Assembly (NCBI RefSeq): GCF_003576645.1
Contig: NC_044930.1
Coordinates: 19,058,873-19,122,872, forward strand
Length of the DNA: 64,000 nucleotides
Reading direction: 5' to 3'
DNA from: Ipomoea triloba
Lineage: Eukaryota; Streptophyta; Magnoliopsida; Solanales; Convolvulaceae
In this document: positions 11,434 to 22,495 of the stretch, in pieces
Layout of the letters: each line of letters begins with the position of its first letter
Position numbering within the stretch: position 1 is the stretch's first letter
The notes under the pieces: model-generated
What the model saw: only the letters and a program-made list of their open reading frames with translations
Database searches by the model: none
What the model was told of the DNA's origin: nothing
Translations under genes and position numbers: made by a program

Positions 11434-12003
11434 TATTACGTGAGTAAAACTTAAGACAAAAATTTGAAATTGAAATAAAATGTTTTTGCATGTTTGTAAG
11501 TACAAAAATCACTGAAAGCATTTTATGAATTTGAACACTAGACATTAGGTTTCAAGAAAAAAAAACACTAGACTTTATATATAATATAAAATACAGAACC
11601 CAGTAAAATTTTTGTCATTGTTAATATGTATATATATGTACTGAAAAATATAAAATATTTAACATATATGTAAATGTCAATAGTAAACTTTTAACAATTG
11701 ATCGTAATAGTAGAGATCGCGACAGTAACCTATGATTTTACAAAGAAATGTTGGTTGGAACGAAGAAATATGTGGGTTTGCTATTGTTGGGTCATGTTTT
11801 ATTTGCTAAGGAATTGGGATCGCCTTATTAAGTGTTGGACCGTTGGCTCATTATATATATCTTATGACCGAATTTATATTCTTCTTTAATATGTGTAATT
11901 GTATTTTTTACTATTAATTTAAGTTTAATATATTTTATTAGATTATTATATTCTTTGTAAATTATCAAAGTTTAAGAACTCATATAGTTATTTAGATTTT
12001 TCA
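11434..12003. other. AT-rich stretch, nothing assigned
   Basis: No terminal repeats or coding signal identified. A 63-codon open frame at 11698-11889 has no recognisable features. Confidence 0.4.
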
Positions 12004-12180
12004 ATGACGAACTTAAAGAAAGTTGTGCCTCAATGGTTTGAGACAATCACAGTATCTACGGAAATAAAGAAAGCAAAGACGATTCAAGTATGGTTCTTTA
12101 TCGAGTTATCTTTGAAGGAGGAGCGGGAGGTGGAGTTCCGGAAGAATGAAGAATGGGTACTCATGGTTCCAAACGAGTGA
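12004..12180 (+). CDS. short unidentified ORF, possible captured exon
   Basis: A 58-codon ORF (MTNLKKVVPQWFETI...) ending KNEEWVLMVPNE. It is charged, rich in E, K and W, and has better coding-like composition than its neighbours; it is followed by a TTTGTATTGGGTT-type stretch resembling a 3' untranslated region. It lies about 0.5 kb upstream of a Helitron helicase remnant, so it may be a gene piece picked up by a Helitron. No family is recognised. Confidence 0.25.
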   Translation: MTNLKKVVPQWFETITVSTEIKKAKTIQVWFFIELSLKEEREVEFRKNEEWVLMVPNE

Positions 12181-12703
12181 GTTGTAGCATTTATAAGAAG
12201 AGTAGTTGGGTTTTAGTTAGTTGGGGCTAGAAACTAGATCACGTTTGTGTCATAGTTTGTATTGGGTTGAGTTTTAATATCATAATGGCGCGTGTTATTG
12301 CAATATGATGTATCTAAATATTATATCTGGTTATTTCTTTCTCAAAATTTATAAGTTGGCCTTAACATATACGGAGTAATATTTGTAAAAGTTTGTTTGT
12401 TTTTTTAATTGTCTTTTTATGTTTCAAAAAATTGTCTAAAGATTATTATTTTACATCTAATTTAGATTTGTGTAAATAATTATTTTTTAATAATGGGTGT
12501 TTATTTTAAACAATTTTTAAAAGTATACTAAACAAATACTATACTCTGTTAGAGTCAATAGTACTCAAAAATTATTTGCTCATATTATAATAGACAATTC
12601 CCACAAATAGAACGTATTATAAACTTCATGTAATATTATGATAATTTGTTCTATTTTCTAATATGTTATATTTCCACGATCGTATTTGTTCATGTATACA
12701 ATT

Positions 12704-12859
12704 TTAAAGAAACCTGTATTTGTTCATGATCAACTTTATGTGGCGCTATCAAGAGTGAACAATCACATGCATTGGCATGTTGTTATTCTTGATGAGAAGG
12801 GATATTATTGTAATTCAACGTCAAATGTTGTATACAAAGAGGTGTTTAATAATTTGTAA
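12704..12859 (+). pseudogene. Helitron PIF1-like helicase, C-terminal remnant
   Basis: The frame reads KKPVFVHDQLYVALSRV, then an ILDEKGYYCNSTSNVVYKEV segment and a stop. This is the last conserved block of the RepHel protein (QLYVALSRV, then NVVYKEVF near the end), which drives rolling-circle transposition. Only about 50 codons survive; the Rep nuclease and the helicase core are absent. A Helitron 3' terminus lies about 250 bp downstream on the same strand, as expected for the gene's position in an autonomous element. Confidence 0.75.
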
Positions 12860-13107
12860 GTTTTATATAATATAATGGAATATTATCATCTTAATTTTAA
12901 ACAATAACCTGTTCTTATATTTTGGTATACATATCATTATACACCATTGCTATTCTGTGTTATTTTTCTTCCATTATGGTTAAAATGCTATTATAAACTA
13001 AGCGTGCAACAATAACATCTGTTAATTAACTTCTTTCTCAGTTATATATTTTACAACTATACTTCTTTTTGAATAGAACAACAATATTTATATGTTTCCG
13101 AATTTCA

Positions 13108-13136
13108 GTCCGTGCATCGCACGGGTAGAATACTAG
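13108..13136 (+). mobile_element. Helitron 3' terminus
   Basis: A hairpin CCGTGC-ATC-GCACGG (13110-13124) is followed 8 bp later by the terminal CTAG (13133-13136) and a host T: the canonical hairpin-CTRR end of a plant Helitron. The matching 5' TC end was not located, so the element's full extent is unknown. Confidence 0.75.
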
Positions 13137-13189
13137 TTATCATTAAACCACAATCCATATCCTGACTCAGTATCCATATCTTTATCAAA

Positions 13190-13560
13190 GAGAAAATTGT
13201 AATTTATACCCCTCACAAGTCACAAAAATACCAATTATTAATGTCACCCTTGAATTATTGGTAGTGTAAATGCTGCCACTCAATTTTTAAAACGTGACAT
13301 ATATCGTCAATCTCCTGAATTATTAGTGGTGTAAATGTGGTTATTAGTCGTTTTTCATGTACGAAGACCATGTTTTTTCTTCCATTTTTCTTTCTTCATT
13401 TGTTCTACTTCCATCGACAATAATTTTTCTCCTTATTATTAGGGGAAGGGCAATATATGTCACATTATGAAAATTGAGAGGCAGCATTTACATCACTAAT
13501 AATTCAGGAGTGACATTGATAATTGGCATATTTGTGAGAGGCATAAATTACAAATTTTCC
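13190..13560. mobile_element. MULE-type MITE, about 130-bp inverted arms
   Basis: 371 bp with ends GAGAAAATTGTAATTTAT and (complement) GGAAAATTTGTAATTTAT. A perfect 9-bp duplication TTTATCAAA sits at 13181-13189 and 13561-13569, diagnostic of the Mutator superfamily. The arms align for about 130 bp each. There is no coding capacity. Confidence 0.85.
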
Positions 13561-13569
13561 TTTATCAAA

Positions 13570-14193
13570 TGAAAATACCCTACCCACTAGTTTCCTGTAT
13601 TTTCTTCTTCAAGCAAAGCACGGCAACCTATAAACAACCATTTCCTAATCTCATACCCATTTCTTGAGCTGGAAAGAGAATAATTGTTGTTTCTTTCAGT
13701 CTTCCTTCTTCTTCTTCTTTCCTTTTTTTTTTTTGCTTGTACCCAAACATGTTTTTTCCTTGTATTGACAAGTTGGACAAGTGAATAAGCTGCAGAAATT
13801 GGACAGTAGTGAGTTGAGCATAAGCTTCTTATCTAGTGATGATAATTGTCAAAGATGTTATATTTTGTGGAGTATTTTGGAAATGTATTGTGTTATAATT
13901 AGAGTCTTTTGAACATATTACATGCTTAGAATAGTTTATTTTGATTAAAAATAGGAACGATGACTAATTGTGGTTGCATTTGTGGAGTATAGCAAAACAT
14001 TGTCATTTTCAGGGCATTTTAGTGACCGTTTGGTGTTTAAAGCATTTTTTAGAGCTAGGAGTGTCCTTATGAGATGATTCAAGTGGCATTAGAATGGAAA
14101 CTCAAAAAGCTACAACTTTCATGAATACAGAAAAAGCTTATTCAGACATATCTGTAATCTTTCCCGGCCACAAACGTGGTGGCAGTGTGTGGC
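13570..14193. other. unassigned stretch, possible old LTR sequence
   Basis: Contains pyrimidine tracts (CTTCTTCTTCTT near 13710) and, from about 14030, text such as CTACAACTTTCATGAATACAG that is common in gypsy LTRs. The same old sequence seems to resume after the solo LTR (15528-15664). No gene seen. Confidence 0.3.
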
Positions 14194-15527
14194 TGACATC
14201 GAGGGTTTTTGCGTGCATAGGGTGAAGTGTCAAAAGATATTTGTATGATAAAACGGAAAGTCAGTGACTCCCCGAGTGTCGGTCTCGAAGGAAGGACGTG
14301 GAGGTGTGTCAAGTGTTCGGGAGTTTACTCTGATTGGGTCATGCATTGGATTCGAGTGTGGAGTTGAGTGGATTGTGAGTGGAAAGAGTTCATTTGGTTT
14401 GGTTTGAGTGCAAGAGAGTAGAGAAGTAAAAAGATTTGTAAATATGTAAAAGGGGTAGGGATTAGATAGTGTTCATGTATGTTGCATTGTAGTGTGACTA
14501 AGGTAATGGATCGGGGATTGCTAGGATATTGTCTATTCAAGAGTGTGTTGTCTTAGTCCTTTTCCACCCTTGTGTACTAAGGTTTCTTGACTAAGGAGTG
14601 CCTACAAGCATCCAAAGCTCTAAGAGGAATTTTATCAAACACATAAGCTACACATTATCCTATTGTTCTTTTAAGAAGTCCATAGGAACTATGATTGTGT
14701 AAAGCTTCACATCCTAACTCTAATCAAAGACATGAAAGAGTCAAGAGCTCAATCTCTCATCTAGATTGGCCAGATCCAAACAAGATCTCATAAAATGAAC
14801 AATCAAAAGACAAGAATAGATAATCCATCAACACAAACATATAGATCCAAGATATAGAAATAAGATCATCACACTAGCAACATTCAATCACACAATCCAA
14901 ATCCCAAGATTAAACTAGCCACTCATGATATCAAATTCAACACAAAAGCCAATTTAATCTAAGAACAAGATAACTAAAATTATAGAAATGAAATAGAAAT
15001 CACCTACAGAGAAGAAGATCTTCAATCCAAGCTTGTTGTCTTGCTACAATGGATATTGATCTAATCTAAAAACTAAGCAAAATGGAGAAAGTTCTCCAAA
15101 AGAAAAACTAAGAAAGGGAAAACAAAATTTCTGGGATCCTCCTCTGAAAATTCATCAAAGGGGTTTAAATAGTCTCCAAAATAGCAACCCTAGTAAAAAT
15201 TTGCGCAGCACCGTCTCCATGCCATCCACACACGTGTGAGTTGCGTGGGAGCTTACTGGATTATTTCCACGCACGCTCACACGCGTGTGGCCATCCAGTT
15301 TGGTCCTCCGGGGCTCCGTTCTTGCCTGGTTCATTCTTTGAGCTCAACTTTTGCTCCTATTTGCTCTCGGGACTCCTGTTTTACCTCCTTTAGGCTAAAA
15401 GTAGCTTCTGTGTATCGGTTAGTGATTTTCAAGCATTTATGAGCATAATTCACCATGTAAGGATGCTATAAACGTGATAAAACACCCTAATATGTGCTTG
15501 ATTTAAGGGTATCTCGGAGGCTTATCA
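14194..15527 (-). mobile_element. gypsy-like solo LTR with intact target duplication
   Basis: On the plus strand it runs from TGACATCGAGGG to GAGGCTTATCA; read on the minus strand it starts TGATAAGCCTCC. A perfect 5-bp duplication GTGGC flanks it (14189-14193 and 15528-15532). It belongs to the same family as 10147-11433, sharing CTCCCCGAGTGTCG, ACACGCGTGTG and GTGGGAGCTTACTGGA, but is about 1.33 kb and diverged. Confidence 0.8.
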
Positions 15528-15664
15528 GTGGCCAAACATTTGCACCTGGCAACGCATCGCACCACGAAAGTGGTGGGAGACCTGAGCTGGGCACGAATTA
15601 TTTTAAAGCCCAATGACCTGATATTTAGGGGAGGCTATGTTAGATATTTTGGCATTAGATTAGA

Positions 15665-15694
15665 CTAGTATTTGCCCCGCGCGGTGCACCGACT
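15665..15694 (-). mobile_element. second Helitron 3' terminus, minus strand
   Basis: Read on the minus strand: GTCGGTGCACCGCGCGGGGC, then AAATA and CTAG followed by T. The order hairpin-forming GC block, short spacer, CTAG, T is that of the Helitron end at 13136, with a related sequence. The element extends to the right; its 5' end is not identified. Confidence 0.65.
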
Positions 15695-15745
15695 AAAATT
15701 TATAAGTATTGTTGTTATGTTATGATATTAAAAATTATTACTTGG

Positions 15746-15882
15746 GCATTGTGTGCCTCTGTGATTGGGCATTGTGTGTCTCTGTGATCGGGCTTTTATG
15801 TCTCTGTGATTGGGCATTGTGTGCCTCTGTGATTGGGCTTTTACGCCTCTGTGATTGGGCTTTATGCCTCTGTGATATGATA
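15746..15882 (+). repeat. minisatellite, about 20-bp unit
   Basis: About six to seven units of GCCTCTGTGATTGGGCATTG with small changes. The array is open in one frame and yields a repetitive LCDWALC-type peptide, which I take to be a by-product of the repeat. Confidence 0.8.
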
Positions 15883-16636
15883 CTGTGTTATGTTGGTTAT
15901 GTCATTTATGTTATGGTTTGGTGGCTTTGGTCGGGATATTGTTCTAAGATTTTGGGATTGTGTCACTCTAATGGAGTGATGTGAGGATTGTTGCTTGGTT
16001 GGTTTCACTTGTGTTGTTCAGTTGAGCTTGTGCATTCGTTTGAGTATCTTATTGTGGAACTATTGTATTGTGGATTCATTCTTTGATATTGAATTCATTG
16101 AGGTGTCCTTGGTTTGTGATTCATTTAGCCTATTGTTGTTGAGTCATCTAGTTTTTAAACAAATGACAGTTTCGTTGGCATATATTCTATATGCGTGTAT
16201 AAAATCTATTTACAAAGCTATGCTATATTATTGTATTTCTCACGAGTGTGAGTGGAGGATTACTTAGCATTTCTTTGCTAATATTTCTAACTATTTTCCA
16301 GGTATGGAGTAGATTCGGCACGAGAGAGCGCTAGCTGTAGATCTACTTCTCCCTTTATGATTAGCTTAGAGATTGTTGTTGGTGTTTAGACTTTTCGGGC
16401 ATGGGTGCCTTAGACTCATGATTTGTATTGACTTGTTCAGATTCTATTCCATTTGAGGATTTTGAGGTTGGATGTTGGATTTTGCCTTAGCATCTAGGTA
16501 ATGGTTAACCTAGGTGTGGCGTAGCACCCTCTGTGGTTTAGTTAATGCTTCCGCATTTATATAATTTAGTATTGAGAGTTGCTAGCTTTTACCTTAAGTT
16601 TATTGTTTATCTCAGCTTGAAAGTTAGGGGTGTTAC

Positions 16637-16650
16637 AGTTGGTATCAGAG
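16637..16650 (+). promoter_or_regulatory. primer-binding site (tRNA-iMet type)
   Basis: TTGGTATCAGAGCC directly after the LTR end matches the tRNA-iMet 3' end complement used by many plant gypsy and copia elements to prime minus-strand synthesis. Confidence 0.8.
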
Positions 16651-17555
16651 CCTGTGTTGAGGTCTAAGAAGGGACCCTAGGACTTGAGAATTTGAGACTC
16701 TAGGACTTGATCAGTAGAAATTAAGGTGATTGAGAATCATAGGATGTGTGAAAACTAGGATTTGCGGTGAGGACGCGCTTTATTTGCTTGAATTATTTGT
16801 GCTTTACTATCTTGTTGATTGTAGCTTGCCTTTGTGGCTATTGCACCCTGTGAGCGCGCATCTTCGCGGTAAGTTCTTAATAATTATTAAATAAGTTGCT
16901 TCGTTCTAGATTTGCTAAAGAGCCTGACTTAGACTAAGAATAAGAAGTTGGATGTCTATTGATACGAAATGATGGGTAGCATCGTATGCATCTAGACAAT
17001 CAGAAGATTGGGCGACTCGACGAAGAAGACTAATCTACTCACGACTCGGGGTCATCGATAGCAGTCTACGTTCCCCAGAATCGGCGTCTTCGCGTATGTT
17101 GCATCGCTTGCAAGACCCTCGCTAACCTCAAGACTTGAAGAACGAGTTTCGTGCAACTGAAATTAGATGTGAGACGAAGGAAACAATTGGAGCTCGAAGA
17201 CTGAAGACTTGAAGACCCTTGGCTATGAGGGAACGACAAGAGCTGATGTTGACGCACCAATGAAGATTCAAGTCTCACCAAGTAGAAGCTTCTGGATCGA
17301 TGATGAAGAATCTCGTGCGAGCTAAGCTTGGTAATAATGAAGCCTGAAGATTTAGAATTTGAGGTCGGGATTCGCAGACCTTAAGGTAGTGCTACCTACC
17401 GCTGAAGTGGCAACGAAGGAACAAGCTAGACATGGTGAACCTAGAAGTAATGAAGATCAAGATGAGTAAAGAGGAAAACTCGGACCCTTAAAGATCCCTG
17501 AAGAAACGCCATAAGCAAGTTGTCTGTCCCCATGAAGTACGAAGGGACTAAGAAG

Positions 17556-19319
17556 TGTTAGGAACATAATGTATTAGGTTTTGATGATACCAAAATGTAT
17601 CTTAGAATCCCCTAAGTCTCGAAAGATAGGAATCAATGTAAGTTCGACAAGTAAACTAAGAGCGAAAATACAACCGGGTAACTTGAGCTCAACTCGGAAA
17701 ATATTTAAGCTTAAGGTAAACTTGTGTGAACATCTTAGAAAGTCTAGTGTTGTAATCCCATAGATAGATCAGAAGAAGGCACGGGACAACACTGGAGGAA
17801 TAAGGGTCTGCGAGACATCAACTAAGTCTCGAGACATAAGCAGAGTCCGAGAGATAGGATCTCTCGATACAACAACCCAGTTCGAGACATAAGCAGAGTT
17901 CGAGAGATAGATCTCTCGATACATGGGGATCAAGACATCAAACAATCGAGACATCAATCTTGGTCTCGATAAACTGACGGTCAGGAATCATGAATAAAGC
18001 TTGGAGAAGAAGAATATCATGGAGATAAAATATTAAGGAAGTTCCAGAAGTGGATGCCACATCAGAATTCCACAACAAACGGATAGAAGGTGCACTAATC
18101 CAAAGTCAGTCTTATTCCCTAAAACGAGGATCAATGGGAATTTAAAAAGAGTAACTTTTACCAAAAGTAGCAAGTGGAGCATGGACTCAAGAAAGTGGAT
18201 TATGGAATATCCACTACCAAACAAAAGGTTCAAGTTACAAGACCACTACTCCATGAAAAATGCTGAAAGGATGCAAGTCCCACACACAGCATGGGAGACA
18301 AATTTCAAACGGAATAATTTTCCCTCCAACGGAATTATTCCTTAACTCTCATATAAAAAGGACGTGAAGACACAAGATCAAAAAAAGGGGAAGACTTGGT
18401 CAGAAGAAGTGAGTTCATTCTGAAAATCTTAAGAGGTGTCTATTTAAAACGTTCAAGTGCCTGAGCTCAATCCGGAATATCATCCTGATATTCAAAATAG
18501 CGAGAAAACACATCTTAGTGTTTGAGAGAGTTACAAAGCTTAAACTGCTATACATCTAGAAGGTGACCGAAGCAGCTCTACATCGAAGTTGATTCAACGA
18601 TAGCTTTTGGTCAGATTGGAGCTTGTTACACTCAACTGTGACAACCAAAGGTCCTTGCTTTGGATTAAGCAAGAAGAGGCGGAGTAACCTGGCAGCTGTC
18701 TAGTGAAGATCCTGAGGCTTGAGGCGGGCTTGGTGATCAAAGCTCAAGTGCTCGAGAGGTGGAGTAACTGGAAGCGGGGAGAAAAACCTGAGGAGAGGCG
18801 GAGTAACCTGGGAGCTGTCTTGTGAAGATCCTGAGGCTTGAGGCGGGCTTGGTGATCAAAGCTCAAGTGCTCGATAGGTGGAGTAACAAGAAGCGGGGCG
18901 AAAAACCTGAGGCTTGAGGCGGGCTTCGTGATCAAAGCTCAAGCGCTCGATATTGTACTAAAAGGGGAAGTTTTAGTGCAATCCTTCCAGGGAGTTTCTG
19001 GAAGAAGAGTGGATGTAGGCGGGTTGGCCGAACCACTTAAAAATCTCTCTCGCATTTACTTTCTGCTTTTATCTCTCGCTATCTAACTCTCGAACTGCAC
19101 TGCATATAATCGCACCTCTCGAACTAACTCAAACTCGTGCTAACTAAAAGGGGATAACCTTTCCGCTGCGCATAAAACTTTGTCTTCATCTTGTGAGGTA
19201 TCGGACCTAAACATCCTAAGTCCAATACACACGAGAAGTCGAAAAAGATTTGCAAAATCTTATACAAGTCTATTCACCCCCCCCCTCTAGACTTGTACCC
19301 CATCCCCTTGGGACCAACA
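17556..19319 (-). mobile_element. solo LTR, G-tract family, 1764 bp
   Basis: The plus strand reads TGTTAGGAACATAATG... and ends CCCTTGGGACCAACA, the reverse of the copy at 5725-7022. A perfect 5-bp duplication AGAAG lies at 17551-17555 and 19320-19324. It includes repeated TCTCGATA/CGAGACAT words and a 3-fold tandem array (18676-18952). The C run near 19285 is the complement of the G tract. It interrupts the interior of the older gypsy element. Confidence 0.8.
18676..18952 (-). repeat. tandem array inside the LTR, about 105-115 bp unit
   Basis: Two full copies and a partial third of a unit containing GAGGCGGAGTAACCTG, CCTGAGGCTTGAGGCGGGCT and GATCAAAGCTCAAG. The shorter 5.7-kb copy keeps only a single version, so unit number varies between family members. 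Confidence 0.75.
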
Positions 19320-20959
19320 AGAAGTGGATTAGGAAGTAAGGACCTCGTGTGACCTATTCGGCACAACGTGAAGATGACACCTTGTGTGAGGACTTAAGGA
19401 AGGAACCCCAATAGCAAGAATGAAATAAGGAGTGGCTAAGCAAGCTAGTAGAAGACCGAATCAACAAAAGACTAAAACCAACAGAAGTAAACCTAAAGGC
19501 TAGCGCAATCCTTAATTAGAGTTTCCTAAGTGGAGTTGGATTGTGCACTAATGGATTTCCGTAAAAGACTTGTCGTTAACCAAGATAAGGATGGACAAGT
19601 CGGCTTATACTCAATTGGTCTATGAAGATCTCAAAACGGGTGATCGTGAACAAGACTTGGTCTATCGAGCAAATAAACAATGGCATAGGAGGAGCACGTG
19701 GCCGAGTTTCTGGGAGCACTTCAAGAAGCCGACCCTAGGAAAAGCTTTGGTTATATCCCGTCCTTGGAAAGTACCATTGACAACGTTAAGCGCGAAGTTG
19801 AAGATTGAGAACTGCATTCCACTACCCCCGAATGACCATCAAGAAGAACCATTGAAGACGGGAAAGACGAGCTGATCATTCACGCTATTAACCTGCAAGG
19901 ATCACAAGATGAACACTAAGGTTCGATCGGTTCGTCCTACAATGATGTCTATAAGCCAAGTAAATAAAGGATTCCTTATAAGATCTAGTATGACCAGAAG
20001 AGCAGGAGTCCTCGATGCTAAAGATGGTGTAAACATTGAGTTGGTACTAAGATTTGATGTTTTAAAGTACAAGGAATTAAACTTGGTTCCTAAGGTCACC
20101 GATAATCATAAGCAAATCTCCTCTTAGGATCGGGCGATACTTACCTACTTGATTCTATCTTCGCATGGAACTTCCCCGGGAATCTCTCGTTCTGTATCGA
20201 TCGGTCATCAATTAACTCTTGCAATTCGTTATTGGGTGGTGTAGATGATAATGTGGCACCTTAGGTAAAGGGGATTACCGTCATTAGTTGCAAATTAAAT
20301 TGGATCAGAAAGTATAACATATTGAAGGAGGATATTTGTGATTCATCGCCTTCGGTCCCTCCTGTAGTGAGAAGGATGTGCGGGCCGTAGCTTATGGAGT
20401 AAAGCTTATGAGAATTTTAGATTCGCGTTGCGTGGAAATTAAGGTCAAGACCCGTTAATTGGTTCAAGGGTCGCGATCGAATCATCAAGCTGAGGAAATC
20501 GCTTCGAGTTGAGAGACTTCTTATCCTTCTTAAATCTGAATTCTTCTCTGTTCCTTAAAATCCTAAATACCCCGTCTGTTGAGAAACCCCTTCTATCTAT
20601 TCTAAATCTCATTCTTATCTCCTTTCGAAACAGAATTTCTTTCTTTTCATTGGAGAACTAAATACCCTATCGTTGAAAAACCACTTCTATGCTTTCAAAC
20701 CCCGTCCCCATCTTTTCTCGAAGCCAAGTTCTTTTCTTTTCTTTTCTTTAAAGAACTTGATGTTCCATTGGTTGAGAAATCCTTTCTATCCTTTCAAACG
20801 CTATCCTTGTTTGCCTCTTGAAATAGGTCAAATTTTTCAAAACTAAGCGTATATTATATAAATATTTTCCTCTACATACTACCGTACTAGTTTTTAACTC
20901 TATGTCTCTAAAATGATTTTTGAGCATCGGGGACGAAGCTCCTTTTAAGGGGGGTAGAG

Positions 20960-21340
20960 TGTGATACCCCGCATTTCCCTATTATTATTTTAAATATAAA
21001 TATTTAAAATAAGGGGTTGTTTTCTTATTAAGTAATTATTAAAATGATTTTTAATGGGCTTTGGAATAAAATGTTTTTATATAAGCTATTATTATTGTAC
21101 TACCAAATTACCTTAGCCCAATGTACTTACATTATATAATTATTATAGAGCCCAAATGGATCTATGTACCTATATACATAAGTATTTTAGCCTTAAACCA
21201 AAGTTGACCCAACTTTCCTAAATTGACCTAGCCCAAAAAGGAAAACCTATACCTACTAAATATAGATAGTATATATATGATTAATCCATGAGTAGCAAAA
21301 AATGTTTTCCCTAAACCTCTCTCTGCTTATTGTCTCTTGG
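20960..21340 (+). mobile_element. truncated 3' LTR of the gypsy element
   Basis: Begins TGTGATACCCCGCATTTCCC after the purine tract, a start common to Tekay/Del-type chromovirus LTRs. It ends where the CAAATTATGCCGTGG terminal sequence of the large MULE begins, so the MULE probably inserted into it or truncated it. Confidence 0.6.
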
Positions 21341-21353
21341 CAAATTATGCCGT

Positions 21354-21400
21354 GGACCCAGGTCCACCTTGCAAGGACCTTGCAAGGTGGACTTGGGTCC
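21354..21400. repeat. perfect-type hairpin at the MULE left end
   Basis: GGACCCAGGTCCACCTTGCA is followed within a few bases by its inverse (TGCAAGGTGGACTTGGGTCC), one mismatch in about 23 bp. A similar palindromic block (GTGGACCATGGTCCAC with AATGCATT) begins the MITE at 60769. Confidence 0.75.
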
Positions 21401-21667
21401 AAAACGACGTCGTTTTAGGCGTTTTAAAAAAAAAAATTTTTTATCATTAACGCTGTTAACGGAGTAGGCGGTTGTCCGATTCTCGTTCAACTAGCGCAAA
21501 CCAATTAGCGCAATTCTTCGCTCATTCATCATTGCCATTCTTCACTCATTCATCATCGCAATTCTCGCTCGATTCATCATCGCAGTTCTCATCCGATTCA
21601 TCATCGCAGTTCTCCTCTGATTCATCATAGCGATTTTCATTCGATTCACCATTACAATTCTTCTTCA

Positions 21668-22112
21668 ATGATGGCAGAGGCAGATCAACTAAGTTTGCAC
21701 GTTGATGGATCATCTTCGATTGCAGGTTTTAAGTTTTGATTCATATTTGATGAATTGTATAGATTTGTGATTGTGTTTTTCGAATTTAGGATTTATGGTT
21801 TAGATTGATTGTTTCCTGATAGTTTATTGTTTTTTTTTTATATTTGCAGTGATGGCAAAGGCAGTAGATCAACTAAGTTTACACGTTGATGGCTCATCTT
21901 CGATTGCAGGTTTTAAGTTTAGATTCATGTTTGATGAATTGTATAGATTTATGTTTGTGTTTTTCGAATTTAGGATTTATGGCTTAGATTGATTGTTTAC
22001 CATGTGTTTTTCTTGATACTCTGTTTTATTTTTTTATATTTGTAGTGAATGCAGATTTAGTTGTTGTCTCAACAAGCAATGATCAAGGCTGTATAATGTT
22101 GAGGATTCCCAG
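21668..22112 (+). pseudogene. 5' exons of the MULE transposase gene
   Basis: The first exon starts at the ATG at 21668 (MMAEADQLSLHVDGSSSIA) and ends at a GT donor after 21725. A second exon at 21850-21909 is a near-copy of the first (MAKAVDQLSLHVDGSSSIA), so the exon with its intron was duplicated in tandem. A third exon (22046-22112) encodes NADLVVVSTSNDQG. All three have plausible AG/GT borders and are joined by phase-compatible introns. Compared with its copy near 23910, the third exon has lost one base (TGTATAATG versus TGTATAAATG), which shifts the frame. The short N-terminal segment has no recognised function. Confidence 0.55.
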
Positions 22113-22495
22113 GTTTTTTTTTAAAATTGTTTTTTAGAGTAAAATTAGTGATTCATATTGATTTACGATTTATGTGTAGTTGTGTGTAATAGTGTTTGAT
22201 GTGTGAATATAGAGTATAGGAACTGTGAATATAGAGTTTTGAATGTGTGAATGCATAACAGTGTTGATATAATTGCTAAACATATTGCCCCTGAAATGTG
22301 TGAATCTGTAACATACTTCTACAAATATGCTTTAGAGATTTGATGGAAATGTTATTCTTTTAGTAGAGTGTAGCTAGATTTATTCGGCATTCCCCGCCCC
22401 CCCTCTATGTAGAGAATATATTTCCATTAGATTGCTTTTTATTTGTTTTCTTTGGTATGCTTTTCCATACTTGAGGTTATATTTCATATGTGCAG

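Larger units (their letters stand above)
16300..20959 (+). mobile_element. decayed Ty3/gypsy element: 5' LTR end, PBS and degenerate interior
   Basis: A 5' LTR ends with GGGGTGTTACA near 16636 and is followed by TTGGTATCAGAGCC, a primer-binding site for initiator-Met tRNA. The 3' end of the interior is marked by a purine tract (TTTTAAGGGGGGTAGAG) just before 20960. The interior has no intact gag or pol, only scraps such as an AATCATCAAGCTGAGGAA (NHQAEE) near 20483 reminiscent of the chromovirus integrase tail. It is enlarged by the nested solo LTR at 17556-19319. The start of the 5' LTR was not found; a Helitron terminus lies upstream. Confidence 0.6.

Noticed and set aside
15709..16267. ORFs of 91 and 90 codons
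   Set aside because: One is the minisatellite read through; the other is hydrophobic low-complexity sequence within LTR-like DNA.
19570..20127. 101- and 72-codon ORFs in the gypsy interior
   Set aside because: No recognisable gag or pol motif; treated as degenerate element sequence.
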